From contig CP142452.1 of NCBI GenBank assembly GCA_038049695.1, positions 27,764,501 through 27,828,500 of the forward strand: DNA of 64,000 nucleotides, written 5' to 3'. Positions 10,657 through 22,736 of this stretch are shown piece after piece. The position numbers and the translations under genes are program-made. The notes beneath the pieces were generated by a model, which was not told the origin of the DNA, did no database searches, and saw only the letters and a list, made by a program, of their open reading frames with translations. This stretch comes from Cinnamomum chago (taxonomy: Eukaryota > Streptophyta > Magnoliopsida > Laurales > Lauraceae). Positions within the stretch are counted from its first letter, which is position 1. Each line of letters begins with the position of its first letter.

Positions 10657-12871
10657 TGTTAGGGTTTTTATAGATTGCAATTTGATGGATGCATTATCAT
10701 TCAAGCATCATTTGATTGACACACTTGCATTGGTTTTTATATAAACTTGAAATCTTGTTTTATTCATGCATTGCTTTTAAGATTTGTAAAAGTATTGATT
10801 TATGCATGATTTGTATTTTCATCTTGGATGCATTTGTTTTAGAAAAGAGTTTTCAAGAAATCAAGCAAGCCTTTGTTTTAAAAGTTTTGAATCTTTTTAG
10901 GCTTTTTTTTGTCATGTTTTAAAAACCATTAGAATCTTTAAAACATGTTTTCTAGCTTGGTTTAGTGACCCACAAAATTCCACAAAGAATACCTTCAAAT
11001 TTGCAAAAGTTGCATTTTTTGTCAAAGGGAGGCTGTCCCGGCAGTGTTGCCGGTCGACCGAGAGGCAGGTCTCGGTCGACCGAGACAACTGGAGGTAAAA
11101 TCTGCAGTTTTGAACTGAAACCTCCAACGGTCAGAAATCTGACCGTTGTGCCTTCCCGGTCGACCGAGACCTCTTTGTCGGTCGACCGAGGACTAGCCGT
11201 TGGCAACTTTTTGCTATAAATATGAGTTCTTTCCCTTGCCAAAAGTTGGGAATTTTTAACCCCTCCTTGAGAGGATTTGAGGCATATCAAAAGGGAAAAG
11301 AACCAAGGGATGAAGGGGAAGATTAGGAAAGCTAAAGCTTGGATTAATGAAGTTAAACCACCAAGTAGGCTCTTCCTTTCTTAATCATATGTTTTCATGC
11401 TTTGTTTTATTTTTGGTAAATCATTTCTAGCATGATAAACTATGTTTGTGTTGTGTCCTTAACATGTGTTATGTTTTGAGTTGATTTATTGTTTTGGATA
11501 CAACACCATATGATTCAATTCAAGTAGTACTTAACTTTGGTAAATCTAAGTAGATCATGTTAATGTAAAAACCTTTGAAATCATATGTAACATGATCCAT
11601 ATACTTGGTTGAATCTTTGGTTGTTGTTTTCCATCATAAGAAAATCACTTTCAAAACTATCTTATGTTTTGGACTCAACCTCTTTACAAATCATATGTTT
11701 TCATGTTTTGTTTTATCATTGGTAAATCTTTGTAACATGTTAATATATGATATGTTGTATCCTTAGCATATTCTATATTTTGAATAGATCTATTGTTTTG
11801 GATACATCACCATTGATTCATCAAAGTAGTACTTTATTGGTAAATCTAAGTAGATCATGTTAATGAAAGATGTAACATGATTCATATACTTTGTTGAATC
11901 TTTGGGTGTTGTTTTTCCATCATAAGAAAATCTCCTTCAAATGTATCTTATGTTTTGGATTCAACATCATTACAAATCATATGTGTATTATTGTTTTAAA
12001 GTTTCACAACTTGCATCACTTTGATTGGTAAATCATTTTCAAGTTGTCCTTATAATTACATATGATTTGTCCCCTCATGTCAATCAAATCTATTTTTATG
12101 TTTTGAGCTACATGTTGATTTGATTGACATCCCTATGCATCACATGTTTAGAGCTAATCCATTTCATACAACTTGTGTAACTTTGACATCATTAACAAGT
12201 TGTTACTTTTAACATGTGATTGCATTCTTCCTCAATCATAAATGTTTTTGAGCTAAAACTTTCAAAAGCCTTAGGCTTACATTTATGAGCTTTCATTTTC
12301 TAAATGATTGAGGACCACACACACACACTTCATTTGTTTTCATCTTTGCATTCATAGTGTGAGTGTGTATTAGATTTTCACTTCCATATCCGCCTATTTT
12401 AGAGGCAAATGTAATGAGCTAAAATGAATCTCCATCTAGTGTATTAAAGACACAACTTAGTGAGATAACCAACCATGTGGTTGAAGAGGTTATTGCTTAG
12501 CCTATAAAAGCATAATGGATAGGTTGATGTTAAGCCTTGAAAAACATCATTGTAAAGGTTATTGCTTAGCCTTGAAAAGCATATTGTAAAGGTTATTGCT
12601 TAGCCTATTGAAAAGCATAAATAGTGGAAATCCGGTGGGGTGTTGGATCACAAGCCGGTAGTGGATGTAGGCATTGAGGCCGAACCAATATAAATCCTTG
12701 TGTGATGGTGCTTGCTTTGTGGTGATTATTTTGTTATCTTCCGCATCTTGTATGTTTAATCATCACATGTGACTAGTTTGTTTTAAAGAAGTTAAAATTG
12801 TTAAAATTGGTCATAAAAGGAGCTCACCCTATTCACCCCCCCTCTAGGGTTTGGATCCCCATGGACTTACA
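10657..12871 (+). repeat. LTR 3 of the array element (2215 bp)
   Basis: The ends and promoter block match LTR 2 (TATA at 11215-11222). A private change is ACCAATATAA for ACCACTATAA near 12687. It is shared between units 2 and 3. Confidence 0.92.
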
Positions 12872-15800
12872 AGTGGTATCAGAGAGGGTTACTCCATTTT
12901 AGGGCTTAACAACCCGGAGTTGATCCTTGCTAGATTTGAACCCTAGTGTTGTGATTCATTGCATATCTTTTTAAAGATTTCCACTATGGTTGAAAATGAT
13001 ATTTCCCTAGCCTCATTGCACCACTCTTAGTCTTTTTCAAGTTATATCTTTAAGAGTTGGTGAGTCCTCAAAGTGTTCTCTCATGGACAACCTTTTCAAG
13101 GCTTTAGGTGAATTTTCAAAGGTAGACTATTTGAGTAACCTTAGGCCTTGATCCCACTAGACCAACCTTTTCTTTTTAGTTATTTCTATTTGTTGGTCAT
13201 GTTACTTTTGCATTTTGTTTCTTTAAAGTCACATCTTTTAAAATGCAATGTTTCTTTGTGATCATTTGATTTTGTCTTCATGAACTTTTTAAGTTATATC
13301 TCATGGTTTTCAAAATCCTTTGATTGCAATACTTTCATGATGGATTTGCATTTTGATCATATAGTTATATCTCTTGTAGTGCATATCTATTCATGATCAA
13401 TTGATTGTGATTACAAATGCTTTCATAGCTAGTTTTTCATGATCAATTGATGTTGGAAAATCATTTGATGTTTGTCATAGTTAGATCCTTTTTGGAAATC
13501 AAATGATTTGAAGCAACCTTAGTTTTCCATTGATTTACAAGTTATATCTTTTGATATGGAAAATTTGTAAGTGTCTATTGTTTTTTCAAATTGAAAACTT
13601 TACAATAGTACACTTCTTGTTTTTTCAAATTCACTTGCTCATAATTCTATAAATGATTCTTTGTTGGAATTTCATACATTGAAGTGATTTGAAAAACTTT
13701 GGAAAATGTTCTAAGCTTTGTTAGTTATATTTATAGAAGCATTTTCCTTGAATTTATTTCCTTGTGCCTAACTATGATTATATCATTTGGAAGGGAATAA
13801 TTTTTACAAACAATTTGCATCTTTGCTCATTGAGTTACATTCTTTATGCAAATTGATTTTGTTGTCTTACATTGCATGGTTGGATATGATTTCATTGATT
13901 TGCATGTTTGTGCCTATTTTGGTATATAGTTTCATTAATGCAAATTAATGAGTGTTTATGTGCTTTATAGTAAAATCTTGTATTTGAGCTTTTTAAGTGC
14001 ATTTGTGATTTAATGTACTAAGTTCATTTGGTTTAAACCTCATATCCTTTTTCATTGCATTGTAAGCTTAGTACATTTGCTAAGAGTGGAAATGTTACAT
14101 GATAGATTGATACCTTTAACTTCATACCTTCTTGTGCTTAAATAGTTATATTCTTTTTGATGATTGGTATGAGTTAGATCTTGAGTGTTGATTGATCCTC
14201 TCTATGCAAATGTCAAATTGTTCTATGTATGGTTGTGTTATTTATTTCATTTGTAGAAACCATACTAGAACTAAAATCCATCCTCTATGCCATTCTAGTC
14301 ATATCTTTTTGGATGGTTATGATGTTGATTCATGTGTATTTTCTAAGTGATTTCATTCTTATACATGTTTCAACTTCATAGTAGTGATCTTGATCATATG
14401 AAACTCTTTGAAATCCATTCCTCATATTTCTATATGTTTGATGGACATCTTAGATGTTGAATTCATATGATTTAGTCACTTTTTAAATTGCATGCATTTC
14501 AAAGTTATATCATTTTGCATTGCAATTTATCTTGTTCATCACTTTGCTCAATAGTTATATCTTTAAAAGTGTTGAATATGCATTTATGATGCTTGATGGA
14601 ATTTTGTCACATTCTTGCTCTTTATCATGTTATCAAATTCAATTGGATTCAATTGGTATAATGTTTGATTGATTTGATTTCTTGTGAATGTGATAAACCT
14701 TGTGTGCATTGGATTGAACTTGATAAGTAATATGATTGTTCCATGTCACACACCATTAGCATCATAATGCTCTTGTTGCCACCTCTTTTGCTCATATAGG
14801 TATATCTCATGACCACCATGTTTATGTGTTCATAATATTGGTTGGTTATTAGTTGAGGTTGGCTTCATGCTTGAATTTCATTTCACTCATCTTGCACTTT
14901 AATAAGTCATATTTATTGATTGAATGAAATGATTTTCAAAACCTTCATAGCATATGCTTTCCATAGTTAGATTATTTGATGCTATGATTAATAAACCCCA
15001 TCGCTTCATGGATAGCTCTAATTTGGATTTTCCCTAATAGTTATATTTCTAAATCCATTTTAGAGTGATTGATTTATTAAGTCATATCCTAAATCTCAAT
15101 TGGTATTCTTTGTTTGTCCAATTGATATCCATGATTGCTTTTCTCATTTGACCTAGCTCTCTTTTGGTAATTTGATCATATGTGCTTTATAGTTAAATGA
15201 ATCTAATCCTTTCTTTGAAGTTGACCCTCACTTGGTTAAACCATCTTCTTCTTGTACCTAATAGTTAAATCTTTGTCAAGAGTTTGACAAAAGGAGAGAA
15301 TGGATTGAGGGGGAGTGTAAACCTTCATAAGAAGTATTAGTTTTGATCAAATTGACCCTAGGATTGCCTTTGAGCCCTTAGAGATTAATACCTCACATGA
15401 TAGCCTGTTATGTATTTCATTTTCGATTTCAATTGTTAACAGGTGCTACTAATGGTATTTTCCTTGTTTCATGTGTGTAGGTACCTTTGCAATTTAATGG
15501 CAAAGGGGGAGAAATTATGCAAGTTCTCAAAAGGGTAAAGAGAATGTCCAAGCTTCCTAAGGGGAGAGTTGTGTATGATCTTCTACAAAGGGAGAGAATG
15601 CATACCTTGCCAAAGGGAGAAAGAGGCATGGTCAAAGGGGGAGAGCAAATAGAAGAAAGAAAGCTTGTAAGCTAAAGAAGATGCTTGGATAAAGAAAGAA
15701 AGAAGAAAGAAAGCTTAAAGAATATTTAAGCACCAAGCATCATGAAGAATGAAGATTGAAGCCCAAGAGCCCAAGCTATGAGAAGAAGCATCCAAGAAGA

Positions 15801-15888
15801 TTTCAAGCCTTGTCCAGCTGAGGGGGAGCTGAAGACTAAGTGTGTTCAGTGGTGAGTGTGTTTGCCATCAAATTGCAAAGGGGGAGAT
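12872..15888 (+). mobile_element. Non-coding internal region, unit 3 (3017 bp)
   Basis: This is an exact-length copy of the other internal regions, with primer site 12874-12884 and terminal purine tract 15877-15887. The hairpin modules are unchanged. Confidence 0.88.
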
Positions 15889-18068
15889 TGTTAGGGTTTT
15901 TATAGATTGCAATTTGATGGATGCATTATCATTCAAGCATCATTTGATTGACACACTTGCATTGGTTTTTATATAAACTTGAAATCTTGTTTTATTCATG
16001 CATTGCTTTTAAGATTTGTAAAAGTATTGATTTATGCATGATTTGTATTTTCATCTTGGATGCATTTGTTTTAGAAAAGAGTTTTCAAGAAATCAAGCAA
16101 GCCTTTGTTTTAAAAGTTTTGAATCTTTTTAGGCTTTTTTTTGTCATGTTTTAAAAACCATTAGAATCTTTAAAACATGTTTTCTAGCTTGGTTTAGTGA
16201 CCCACAAAATTCCACAAAGAATACCTTCAAATTTGCAAAAGTTGCATTTTTTGTCAAAGGGAGGCTGTCCCGGCAGTGTTGCCGGTCGACCGAGAGGCAG
16301 GTCTCGGTCGACCGAGACAACTGGAGGTAAAATCTGCAGTTTTGAACTGAAACCTCCAACGGTCAGAAATCTGACCGTTGTGCCTTCCCGGTCGACCGAG
16401 ACCTCTTTGTCGGTCGACCGAGGACTAGCCGTTGGCAACTTTTTGCTATAAATATGAGTTCTTTCCCTTGCCAAAAGTTGGGAATTTTTAACCCCTCCTT
16501 GAGAGGATTTGAGGCATATCAAAAGGGAAAAGAACCAAGGGATGAAGGGGAAGATTAGGAAAGCTAAAGCTTGGATTAATGAAGTTAAACCACCAAGTAG
16601 GCTCTTCCTTTCTTAATCATATGTTTTCATGCTTTGTTTTATTTTTGGTAAATCATTTCTAGCATGATAAACTATGTTTGTGTTGTGTCCTTAACATGTG
16701 TTATGTTTTGAGTTGATTTATTGTTTTGGATACAACACCATATGATTCAATTCAAGTAGTACTTAACTTTGGTAAATCTAAGTAGATCATGTTAATGTAA
16801 AAACCTTTGAAATCATATGTAACATGATCCATATACTTGGTTGAATCTTTGGTTGTTGTTTTCCATCATAAGAAAATCACTTTCAAAACTATCTTATGTT
16901 TTGGACTCAACCTCTTTACAAATCATATGTTTTCATGTTTTGTTTTATCATTGGTAAATCTTTGTAACATGTTAATATATGATATGTTGTATCCTTAGCA
17001 TATTCTATATTTTGAATAGATCTATTGTTTTGGATACATCACCATTGATTCATCAAAGTAGTACTTTATTGGTAAATCTAAGTAGATCATGTTAATGAAA
17101 GATGTAACATGATTCATATACTTTGTTGAATCTTTGGGTGTTGTTTTTCCATCATAAGAAAATCTCCTTCAAATGTATCTTATGTTTTGGATTCAACATC
17201 ATTACAAATCATATGTGTATTATTGTTTTAAAGTTTCACAACTTGCATCACTTTGATTGGTAAATCATTTTCAAGTTGTCCTTATAATTACATATGATTT
17301 GTCCCCTCATGTCAATCAAATCTATTTTTATGTTTTGAGCTACATGTTGATTTGATTGACATCCCTATGCATCACATGTTTAGAGCTAATCCATTTCATA
17401 CAACTTGTGTAACTTTGACATCATTAACAAGTTGTTACTTTTAACATGTGATTGCATTCTTCCTCAATCATAAATGTTTTTGAGCTAAAACTTTCAAAAG
17501 CCTTAGGCTTACATTTATGAGCTTTCATTTTCTAAATGATTGAGGACCACACACACACACTTCATTTGTTTTCATCTTTGCATTCATAGTGTGAGTGTGT
17601 ATTAGATTTTCACTTCCATATCCGCCTATTTTAGAGGCAAATGTAATGAGCTAAAATGAATCTCCATCTAGTGTATTAAAGACACAACTTAGTGAGATAA
17701 CCAACCATGTGGTTGAAGAGGTTATTGCTTAGCCTATAAAAGCATAATGGATAGGTTGATGTTAAGCCTTGAAAAGCATATTGTAAAGGTTATTGCTTAG
17801 CCTATTGAAAAGCATAAATAGTGGAAATCCGGTGGGGTGTTGGATCACAAGCCGGTAGTGGATGTAGGCATTGAGGCCGAACCACTATAAATCCTTGTGT
17901 GATGGTGCTTGCTTTGTGGTGATTATTTTGTTATCTTCCGCATCTTGTATGTTTAATCATCACATGTGACTAGTTTGTTTTAAAGAAGTTAAAATTGTTA
18001 AAATTGGTCATAAAAGGAGCTCACCCTATTCACCCCCCCTCTAGGGTTTGGATCCCCATGGACTTACA
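15889..18068 (+). repeat. LTR 4, right end of the array (2180 bp, 35-bp deletion)
   Basis: The last LTR lacks one unit of the 34-35 bp minisatellite (deletion near 17776), so it is 35 bp shorter. It ends ACTTACA and is followed not by a primer site but by GAGGC and gypsy protease sequence. The expected TSD is therefore GAGGC, but the left copy is outside the window. Confidence 0.9.
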
Positions 18069-18660
18069 GAGGCAAGCAATGCCATAGAAGGTACACTTTC
18101 AGCTTGTGGATTTGATGCTAAAGTTCTATTTGATCCTGGATCCACTATTTGTTGCACCAGCTTTCGCACTTCACTTGGGGGAGGATAAGGAGGCACTACC
18201 ATATGATTTGATAGTAGCTACCCCTGTGGGTAGATCGGTTCCTCGTAATATCATCAACCTTAGATGTAGTGTTCAGATTGAGAAGTTCAGCTGACTGCCA
18301 GTTTGTTCATCTCACCGATGTCGGAGTTTGATGTGATCCTTGGTATGAATTGGTTAGCAGCGAACCGAGTGGTGTTAGTTGTTTTAACAAGACTGTGAGG
18401 TTGCAAGGTGCAGACCGTAGTGTTGAGTTTGTTGGAGGTGAGAAGCCCACATCTACTCGATTGATTTCTGCATTGAATGCAGAACGATTGATAAGGAGCG
18501 GTTTTGAAGGCTTTATCGCATTTATCGCGGAGGACAAGGAGTCCAAGATTGTGGATGAGATTCCAGATGGTGTGAGAATTCCCGAATTTATTTCTGAATG
18601 AGATTTCTGGTTTGCCACCTGTTCGTGAGTTGGATTTCACTATAGAATTACAGCCGGGTA
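18069..18660 (+). pseudogene. Tekay-like gypsy element A: protease region of pol, broken
   Basis: Translation across frames gives a retroviral-type aspartic protease region. The active-site motif reads DPGST near 18131-18150, followed by a flap-like stretch and a region resembling LGMNWL near 18343. At least two frameshifts separate the pieces (near 18155 and 18295). The upstream gag is missing because the LTR array is inserted here. It would have matured the Gag-Pol polyprotein but is not functional. The lineage call comes from the downstream RT and integrase. Confidence 0.75.
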
Positions 18661-19817
18661 CATCACCTATTTCGAAGGCCCCGTATAGGATGTCTCCAGC
18701 ATAATTGAAGGAGTTAAAGACTCAGATAGAAGATTTACTAGATAAAGGTTTCATCAGACCTAGTGTTTCACCGTGGGGAGCTCCAGTGATATTTGTGAAG
18801 AAGAAGGACGGGACAATGAGGATGTGTATAGATTACAGACAGTTGAATCAGGTGACTGTCAAGAACAAGTATCCGTTGCCTAGGATTGATGAGCTGTTTG
18901 ATCAATTGCAGGGAGCCCAATTCTTTTCGAAGATAGATCTACGATCCGGATATCATCAATTGCGAGTCAGAGAAGAGGATATTCCTAAGACTGCATTCTG
19001 GACGAGATATGGCCACTTTGAGTTCCTTGTGATGCCTTTCGGGTTGACTAATGCACCCGCAGTTTTTATGGCATTGATGAATAAGGTGTTTGCTCCTTTC
19101 CTGGATCAGTTTGTGGTTGTCTTCATAAATGATGTGTTGGTATACTCGAAGTCTAAGGAGGAGCATAAGCATCAGTTGAGGACATCATTGCAGCTTTTGA
19201 GGGATAACCAATTGTATGCTAAGTTGAGTAAATGCGAATTTTGGTTAGAGAAAGTTGCATTTTTGGGCCATATTATTTCTACGGATGGACTGACGGTGGA
19301 CCCTAAGAAGGTAGCAACAGTTGTTAATTGGGGTAGTCCACGAAATGTAATGGAGATTCTCAGTTTTCTTGAACTTGCAGGCTATTATAAGAGGTTTGTG
19401 AAAGGGTTTTCTACCATAGCATCTCCAGTCACTAAGTTGACAAGGAAGGATATCCCGTTTGTGTGGATAGAAGAATGTGAAAAGAGTTTTCAAGAGTTGA
19501 AGACCCGATTGACTTCAGCACCCATACTTGCTTTACCCTTAGGAAGTGGAGGATTTGTGGTTTATACAGAAGCATCAGGGATTGGATTGGGTTGGGTTTT
19601 CATGCAGAATGACAAGGTGATAACATATGGGTCCAGGCAGTTGAAAGACCATGAGAAAAAGTATGCCACACATGACCTAGAGCTGGCAGCAGTGGTGTTT
19701 GCATTGAAGTTGTGGAGGCATTATTTGTATGGAGAAAGGTTTGAAGTGCATACAGATCATAAGAGCCTGCAATATCTGTTTACGTAGGGGGATCTGAATA
19801 ACAGGCAGCGGAGATGA
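18661..19817 (+). pseudogene. Tekay-like gypsy element A: reverse transcriptase and RNase H
   Basis: An open stretch of 360 codons (18705-19787) covers most of RT and RNase H. Recognisable are [21 protein letters not shown], the MPFGLTNAP motif and TDHKSLQY of RNase H. The catalytic FIDD box reads FIND: the first aspartate is asparagine at 19128-19130. The RNase H motif YTDAS reads YTEAS (about residue 289). A TAG at 19785-19787 and a TGA at 19815-19817 interrupt the frame where the family has Gln and Trp. These are C-to-T or G-to-A transitions, typical of methylated, silenced plant elements. The product is inactive. Confidence 0.9.
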
Positions 19818-21430
19818 ATGGAGTATATAAAGGACTATGATTTTTCGATCAAGTACCATCCCGAAAAGGTGAATGTGGTATCAGATGCCCTCAGTAGGAA
19901 GACAACTTTCAGTGGATGTGTAATGCCAGAATGGAGATGGATGGAGCAGTTCAGAGATATGGATGTGGAAGTATGGCCTATCAATGAGAAAGTTTTAGTT
20001 GCTACTATGGGAGTTTGGGAGCCAGAAATAGTTAACAAGATCAAGGAAGCCCAGAAGGACGATCAAGAGTTACAGAAAATCATTAACAACATTGATGGCA
20101 ATCCAGAGTTTCGATTAATTGAAGGGATTTTGTATTGTAGGGATATGTTGTGTATGCCAAATGTTCAAGACATCAAGTCAGAGTTAATGACAGATGCGCA
20201 CTACACCAGATACTCTATTCACCCGGGGAGTACCAAGATGTATCAGAATTTGAAGAATCACTACTGGTGGGTGAAAATGAAGAAGGAGATTGCAGAATTT
20301 GTTTCTAGGTGTATGACTTGTCAGCAGATTAAAGTAGAACACAAGAAGCCTCATGGGTTGCTTCACCCGTTGGATATTCCTCAGTGGAAATAGGAGAACA
20401 TCATTATGAATTTTGTGTTAGGGTTGCCAAACACCAGGAAGGGTAATGATGATATTTGGGTGATTGTTAATAGATTGGCTAAGTCAGCACATTTCCTGCC
20501 ATTTAAGATTGGTCAGTTTATGAACAAGATGACTACGTTGTACAGAGACAATATAGTCAAACTACATGGAGTGCCTAAGTCCATAGTATCCGATCGAGAC
20601 CCTAAGTTTGTCTCTGGATTTTGGTCTACTTTTCAGTCATCTATGGGTACTCAGTTGACGTTCAGTACAGCTTATCACCCTTAGACAGATGGACAGTCAG
20701 AGCGTACCATTCAAACATTGGAAGGTCTTCTCCGAGCATGTGTTTTGGATTTCAAGGAGAATTCGGATGAAAGTTTGCCTACAATAACAGCTATCATTCA
20801 AGCATTGATATGGCACCATTTGAGGCATTGTACGGACGGAGATGTAGGACTCCAGCATGTTGGGAGGAAGTAGGAGTTCATAGTTTTCACGGCCCTTCAG
20901 AGATTGCTGATTCCAATGAGAAAGTCAGAATTGTTCAGATGAGAATGAAGGAGTCACATGATCGTCAGAAGAGCTATGCAGATAAGAGGCGGAGACCTTT
21001 AGAATTTCAGGTGGGGGATATGGTGTTTCTGAAGGTATCCCCGATGAGAGGTGTTGTCAGATTTGGACAGAAAGGAAAGCTTGCTAAGAGGTTTGTGGGA
21101 TCGTTTGAGATCAAAAACGGGATTGGAGACGTGGCCTATCGTCTTGTGCTGCTGCCTGAGTTAGCCGGTGTGCACAGCTTTTTTCACGTCTCAATGCTCC
21201 GAAAGTATATTCCAGATCCTACTCATGTATTGCAGCATGAGCCACTTCAGTTACAAGCAGATGCAACCTATGTGGAGCGTCCAGCGCAGATCATCGACAC
21301 CAAGGAGACATTATTACGTACCAAGACCATCCAGTAGGTCAAGGTACAATGGGAGCATCACACTCCGGAGGAAGCTACATATGGGAGCTCAAAGACCAGA
21401 TGCAGATGGCGTATCCTTATCACTTTCCCG
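19818..21430 (+). pseudogene. Tekay-like gypsy element A: integrase with chromodomain-like C-terminus
   Basis: An HHCC zinc-finger region (ending in CMTCQQ) precedes the catalytic core. The first catalytic Asp, expected in MDF, is Asn (AAT 20409-20411). A TAG at 20391-20393 replaces Trp, and a TAG at 20682-20684 replaces Gln in HPQTDGQSE. A 16-nt deletion near 20776, between direct repeats AGTTTGC, shifts the frame; element B keeps these bases. The C-terminal tail ends in EEATWEL after another TAG (21335-21337), as in chromovirus chromodomain tails. The lineage is well supported; function is lost. Confidence 0.88.
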
Positions 21431-21900
21431 ATGAAGTATGTTTAGGCATTTGGGAGACCAAATGTTCTTTTTAGAGGTGAGAGATGTAAGGTCTGCGACC
21501 TTACTAGGTCAATTGGGCCATAAGCAGGCTCGTTGACCCGTTTATTTTATTATTATTATAATTAATTGTATTGCTACAAGCGATGCAACCTATGTGGAGC
21601 GTCCAGCGCAGATCATCGACACCAAGGAGACATTGTTGCGTACCAAGACCATCCAGTAGGTCAAGGTACAATGAGAGCATCACACTCCGGAGGAAGCTAC
21701 ATGGGAGTTCAAAGACCAGATGCAGACGGCGTATCCTTATCACTTTTCCGATGAAGTATGTTTAGGCATTTGGGAGACCAAATGTTCTTTTTAGAGGTGA
21801 GAGATGTAAGGTCTGCGACCTTACTAGGTCAATTGGGCCATATAGCAGGCCCATTGACCCGTTTATTTTATTATTATTATAATTAATTGTATTGTTAGAT
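21261..21900 (+). repeat. About 320-bp tandem duplication spanning the pol 3' end and LTR start
   Basis: ATGCAACCTATGTGGAGCG recurs at 21261 and 21583, and the LTR start TGTAAGGTCTGCG recurs at 21485 and 21805. The segment from the end of integrase through the first LTR bases is therefore present twice. The junction joins LTR sequence ending in TTGTATTG to pol sequence starting CTACAAG near 21573. Confidence 0.85.
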
Positions 21901-22213
21901 ATTTAATTGGGTTTAGGCCTTGAGTGAGTTTCTTTTGGTTTTAGAATAGTGTCTGCGAAGTTTCGAGTGACTTCGAGTTCGTTTGATCCTAGCAGGAGGT
22001 AGTTTGCAATTTAGGGAAAATTGAGTGTTTTTTCGAAAAAATTCCTATCACCGTGATTTTGGGTTCGTTGGAAAGGTCTCGTTGCGTTAATCATTTTTGT
22101 CTCTTCGCTCATCGCGATCCGACGATCAAAAACCCTTCAAGTGGTCCATTTCGTCTTCGGACCCACTTAAGGGCAATTTAGTCTTTTCCTCCCTCTTTTC
22201 TTAAACAGGGATT
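21485..22213 (+). repeat. Gypsy A LTR, left part (with duplicated start)
   Basis: TGTAAGGTCTGCGACC after the pol end matches the start of the element B LTR at 26487. From 21805 to 22213 it follows B closely, down to the TATA-like CTTAAACAGGG just before the inserted solo LTR (CTTAAATAGGG in B). It is non-coding. Confidence 0.8.
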
Positions 22214-22588
22214 TGTTAGGGATTTTGTATATTGCAATTTGATGGATGCATTTTCATTTTAGTACCATTTGAATTTTCACACTTGCATTGATTTAGAATA
22301 TCTTGAAATCTTGATTTATACATGCATTGGTTTTTAAGACTTGTAAAAATATTGTTTTGTGCATGTTTTGTTATTTAAACTTAGATGCAATTAGTTTTGA
22401 AAAGAATTTTTTTTAATCAAGCAAGCCATTGGTTTTAAAGTTTCGAATCTTTTTTGGCTTTTTATGTTTCATGTTTTAAAACCCTTAGAATGATTTAAAA
22501 CATGTTTTCAAACTTGATTTAATGGCCCAAAAAATTCCTAACCAAAAATACTTTGAAAAACTCATTTTTGGGAATTTTGGTCCCAGGG

Positions 22589-22736
22589 GGTCGACCGGCC
22601 ACACTGCACGGTCGACCGGGGCAAAGAGCCGTTGGCTCTTCCAACGGTCACTTTTCTGACCGTTTGTAGCAAGGTCGACTGGGCTCTGTAGCAGGTCGAC
22701 CGGGCACTCGCAGAAACCCACTTTTTGGGTATAAAA
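22589..22736 (+). promoter_or_regulatory. Promoter block of the solo LTR, same layout as the array LTR
   Basis: GGTCGACC is at 22589 and 22610 (21 bp apart), and GGTCGACT/GGTCGACC at 22673 and 22694 (21 bp apart). Between them, TCCAACGGTCA (22640-22650) and TGACCGTT (22657-22664) face each other. TATAAAA is at 22730-22736, 28 bases after the last octamer. The spacing matches the array LTR although the surrounding sequence has diverged. Confidence 0.7.

Larger units (their letters stand above)
1..18068 (+). mobile_element. Tandem array of a non-autonomous LTR retrotransposon (four LTRs, three full internal regions)
   Basis: A 5232-5233 bp unit repeats head to tail: LTRs start at 192, 5425, 10657 and 15889. 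Each LTR begins TGTTAGGG and ends ACTTACA. The first three are followed by an initiator-Met-type primer site, and all four are preceded by the purine tract AAAGGGGGAGA. Neighbouring units share one LTR, so this is a polymer and not separate insertions. No gag or pol frame exists in the 3.0-kb internal region; the longest frames are about 110 codons and unlike any known protein. The size and structure fit a large retrotransposon derivative (LARD). The primer site and repeated purine tracts resemble Ty1/copia Sireviruses, which is inference. By eye the copies differ at only about six positions plus a 35-bp deletion. The left end lies outside the window. Confidence 0.93.
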
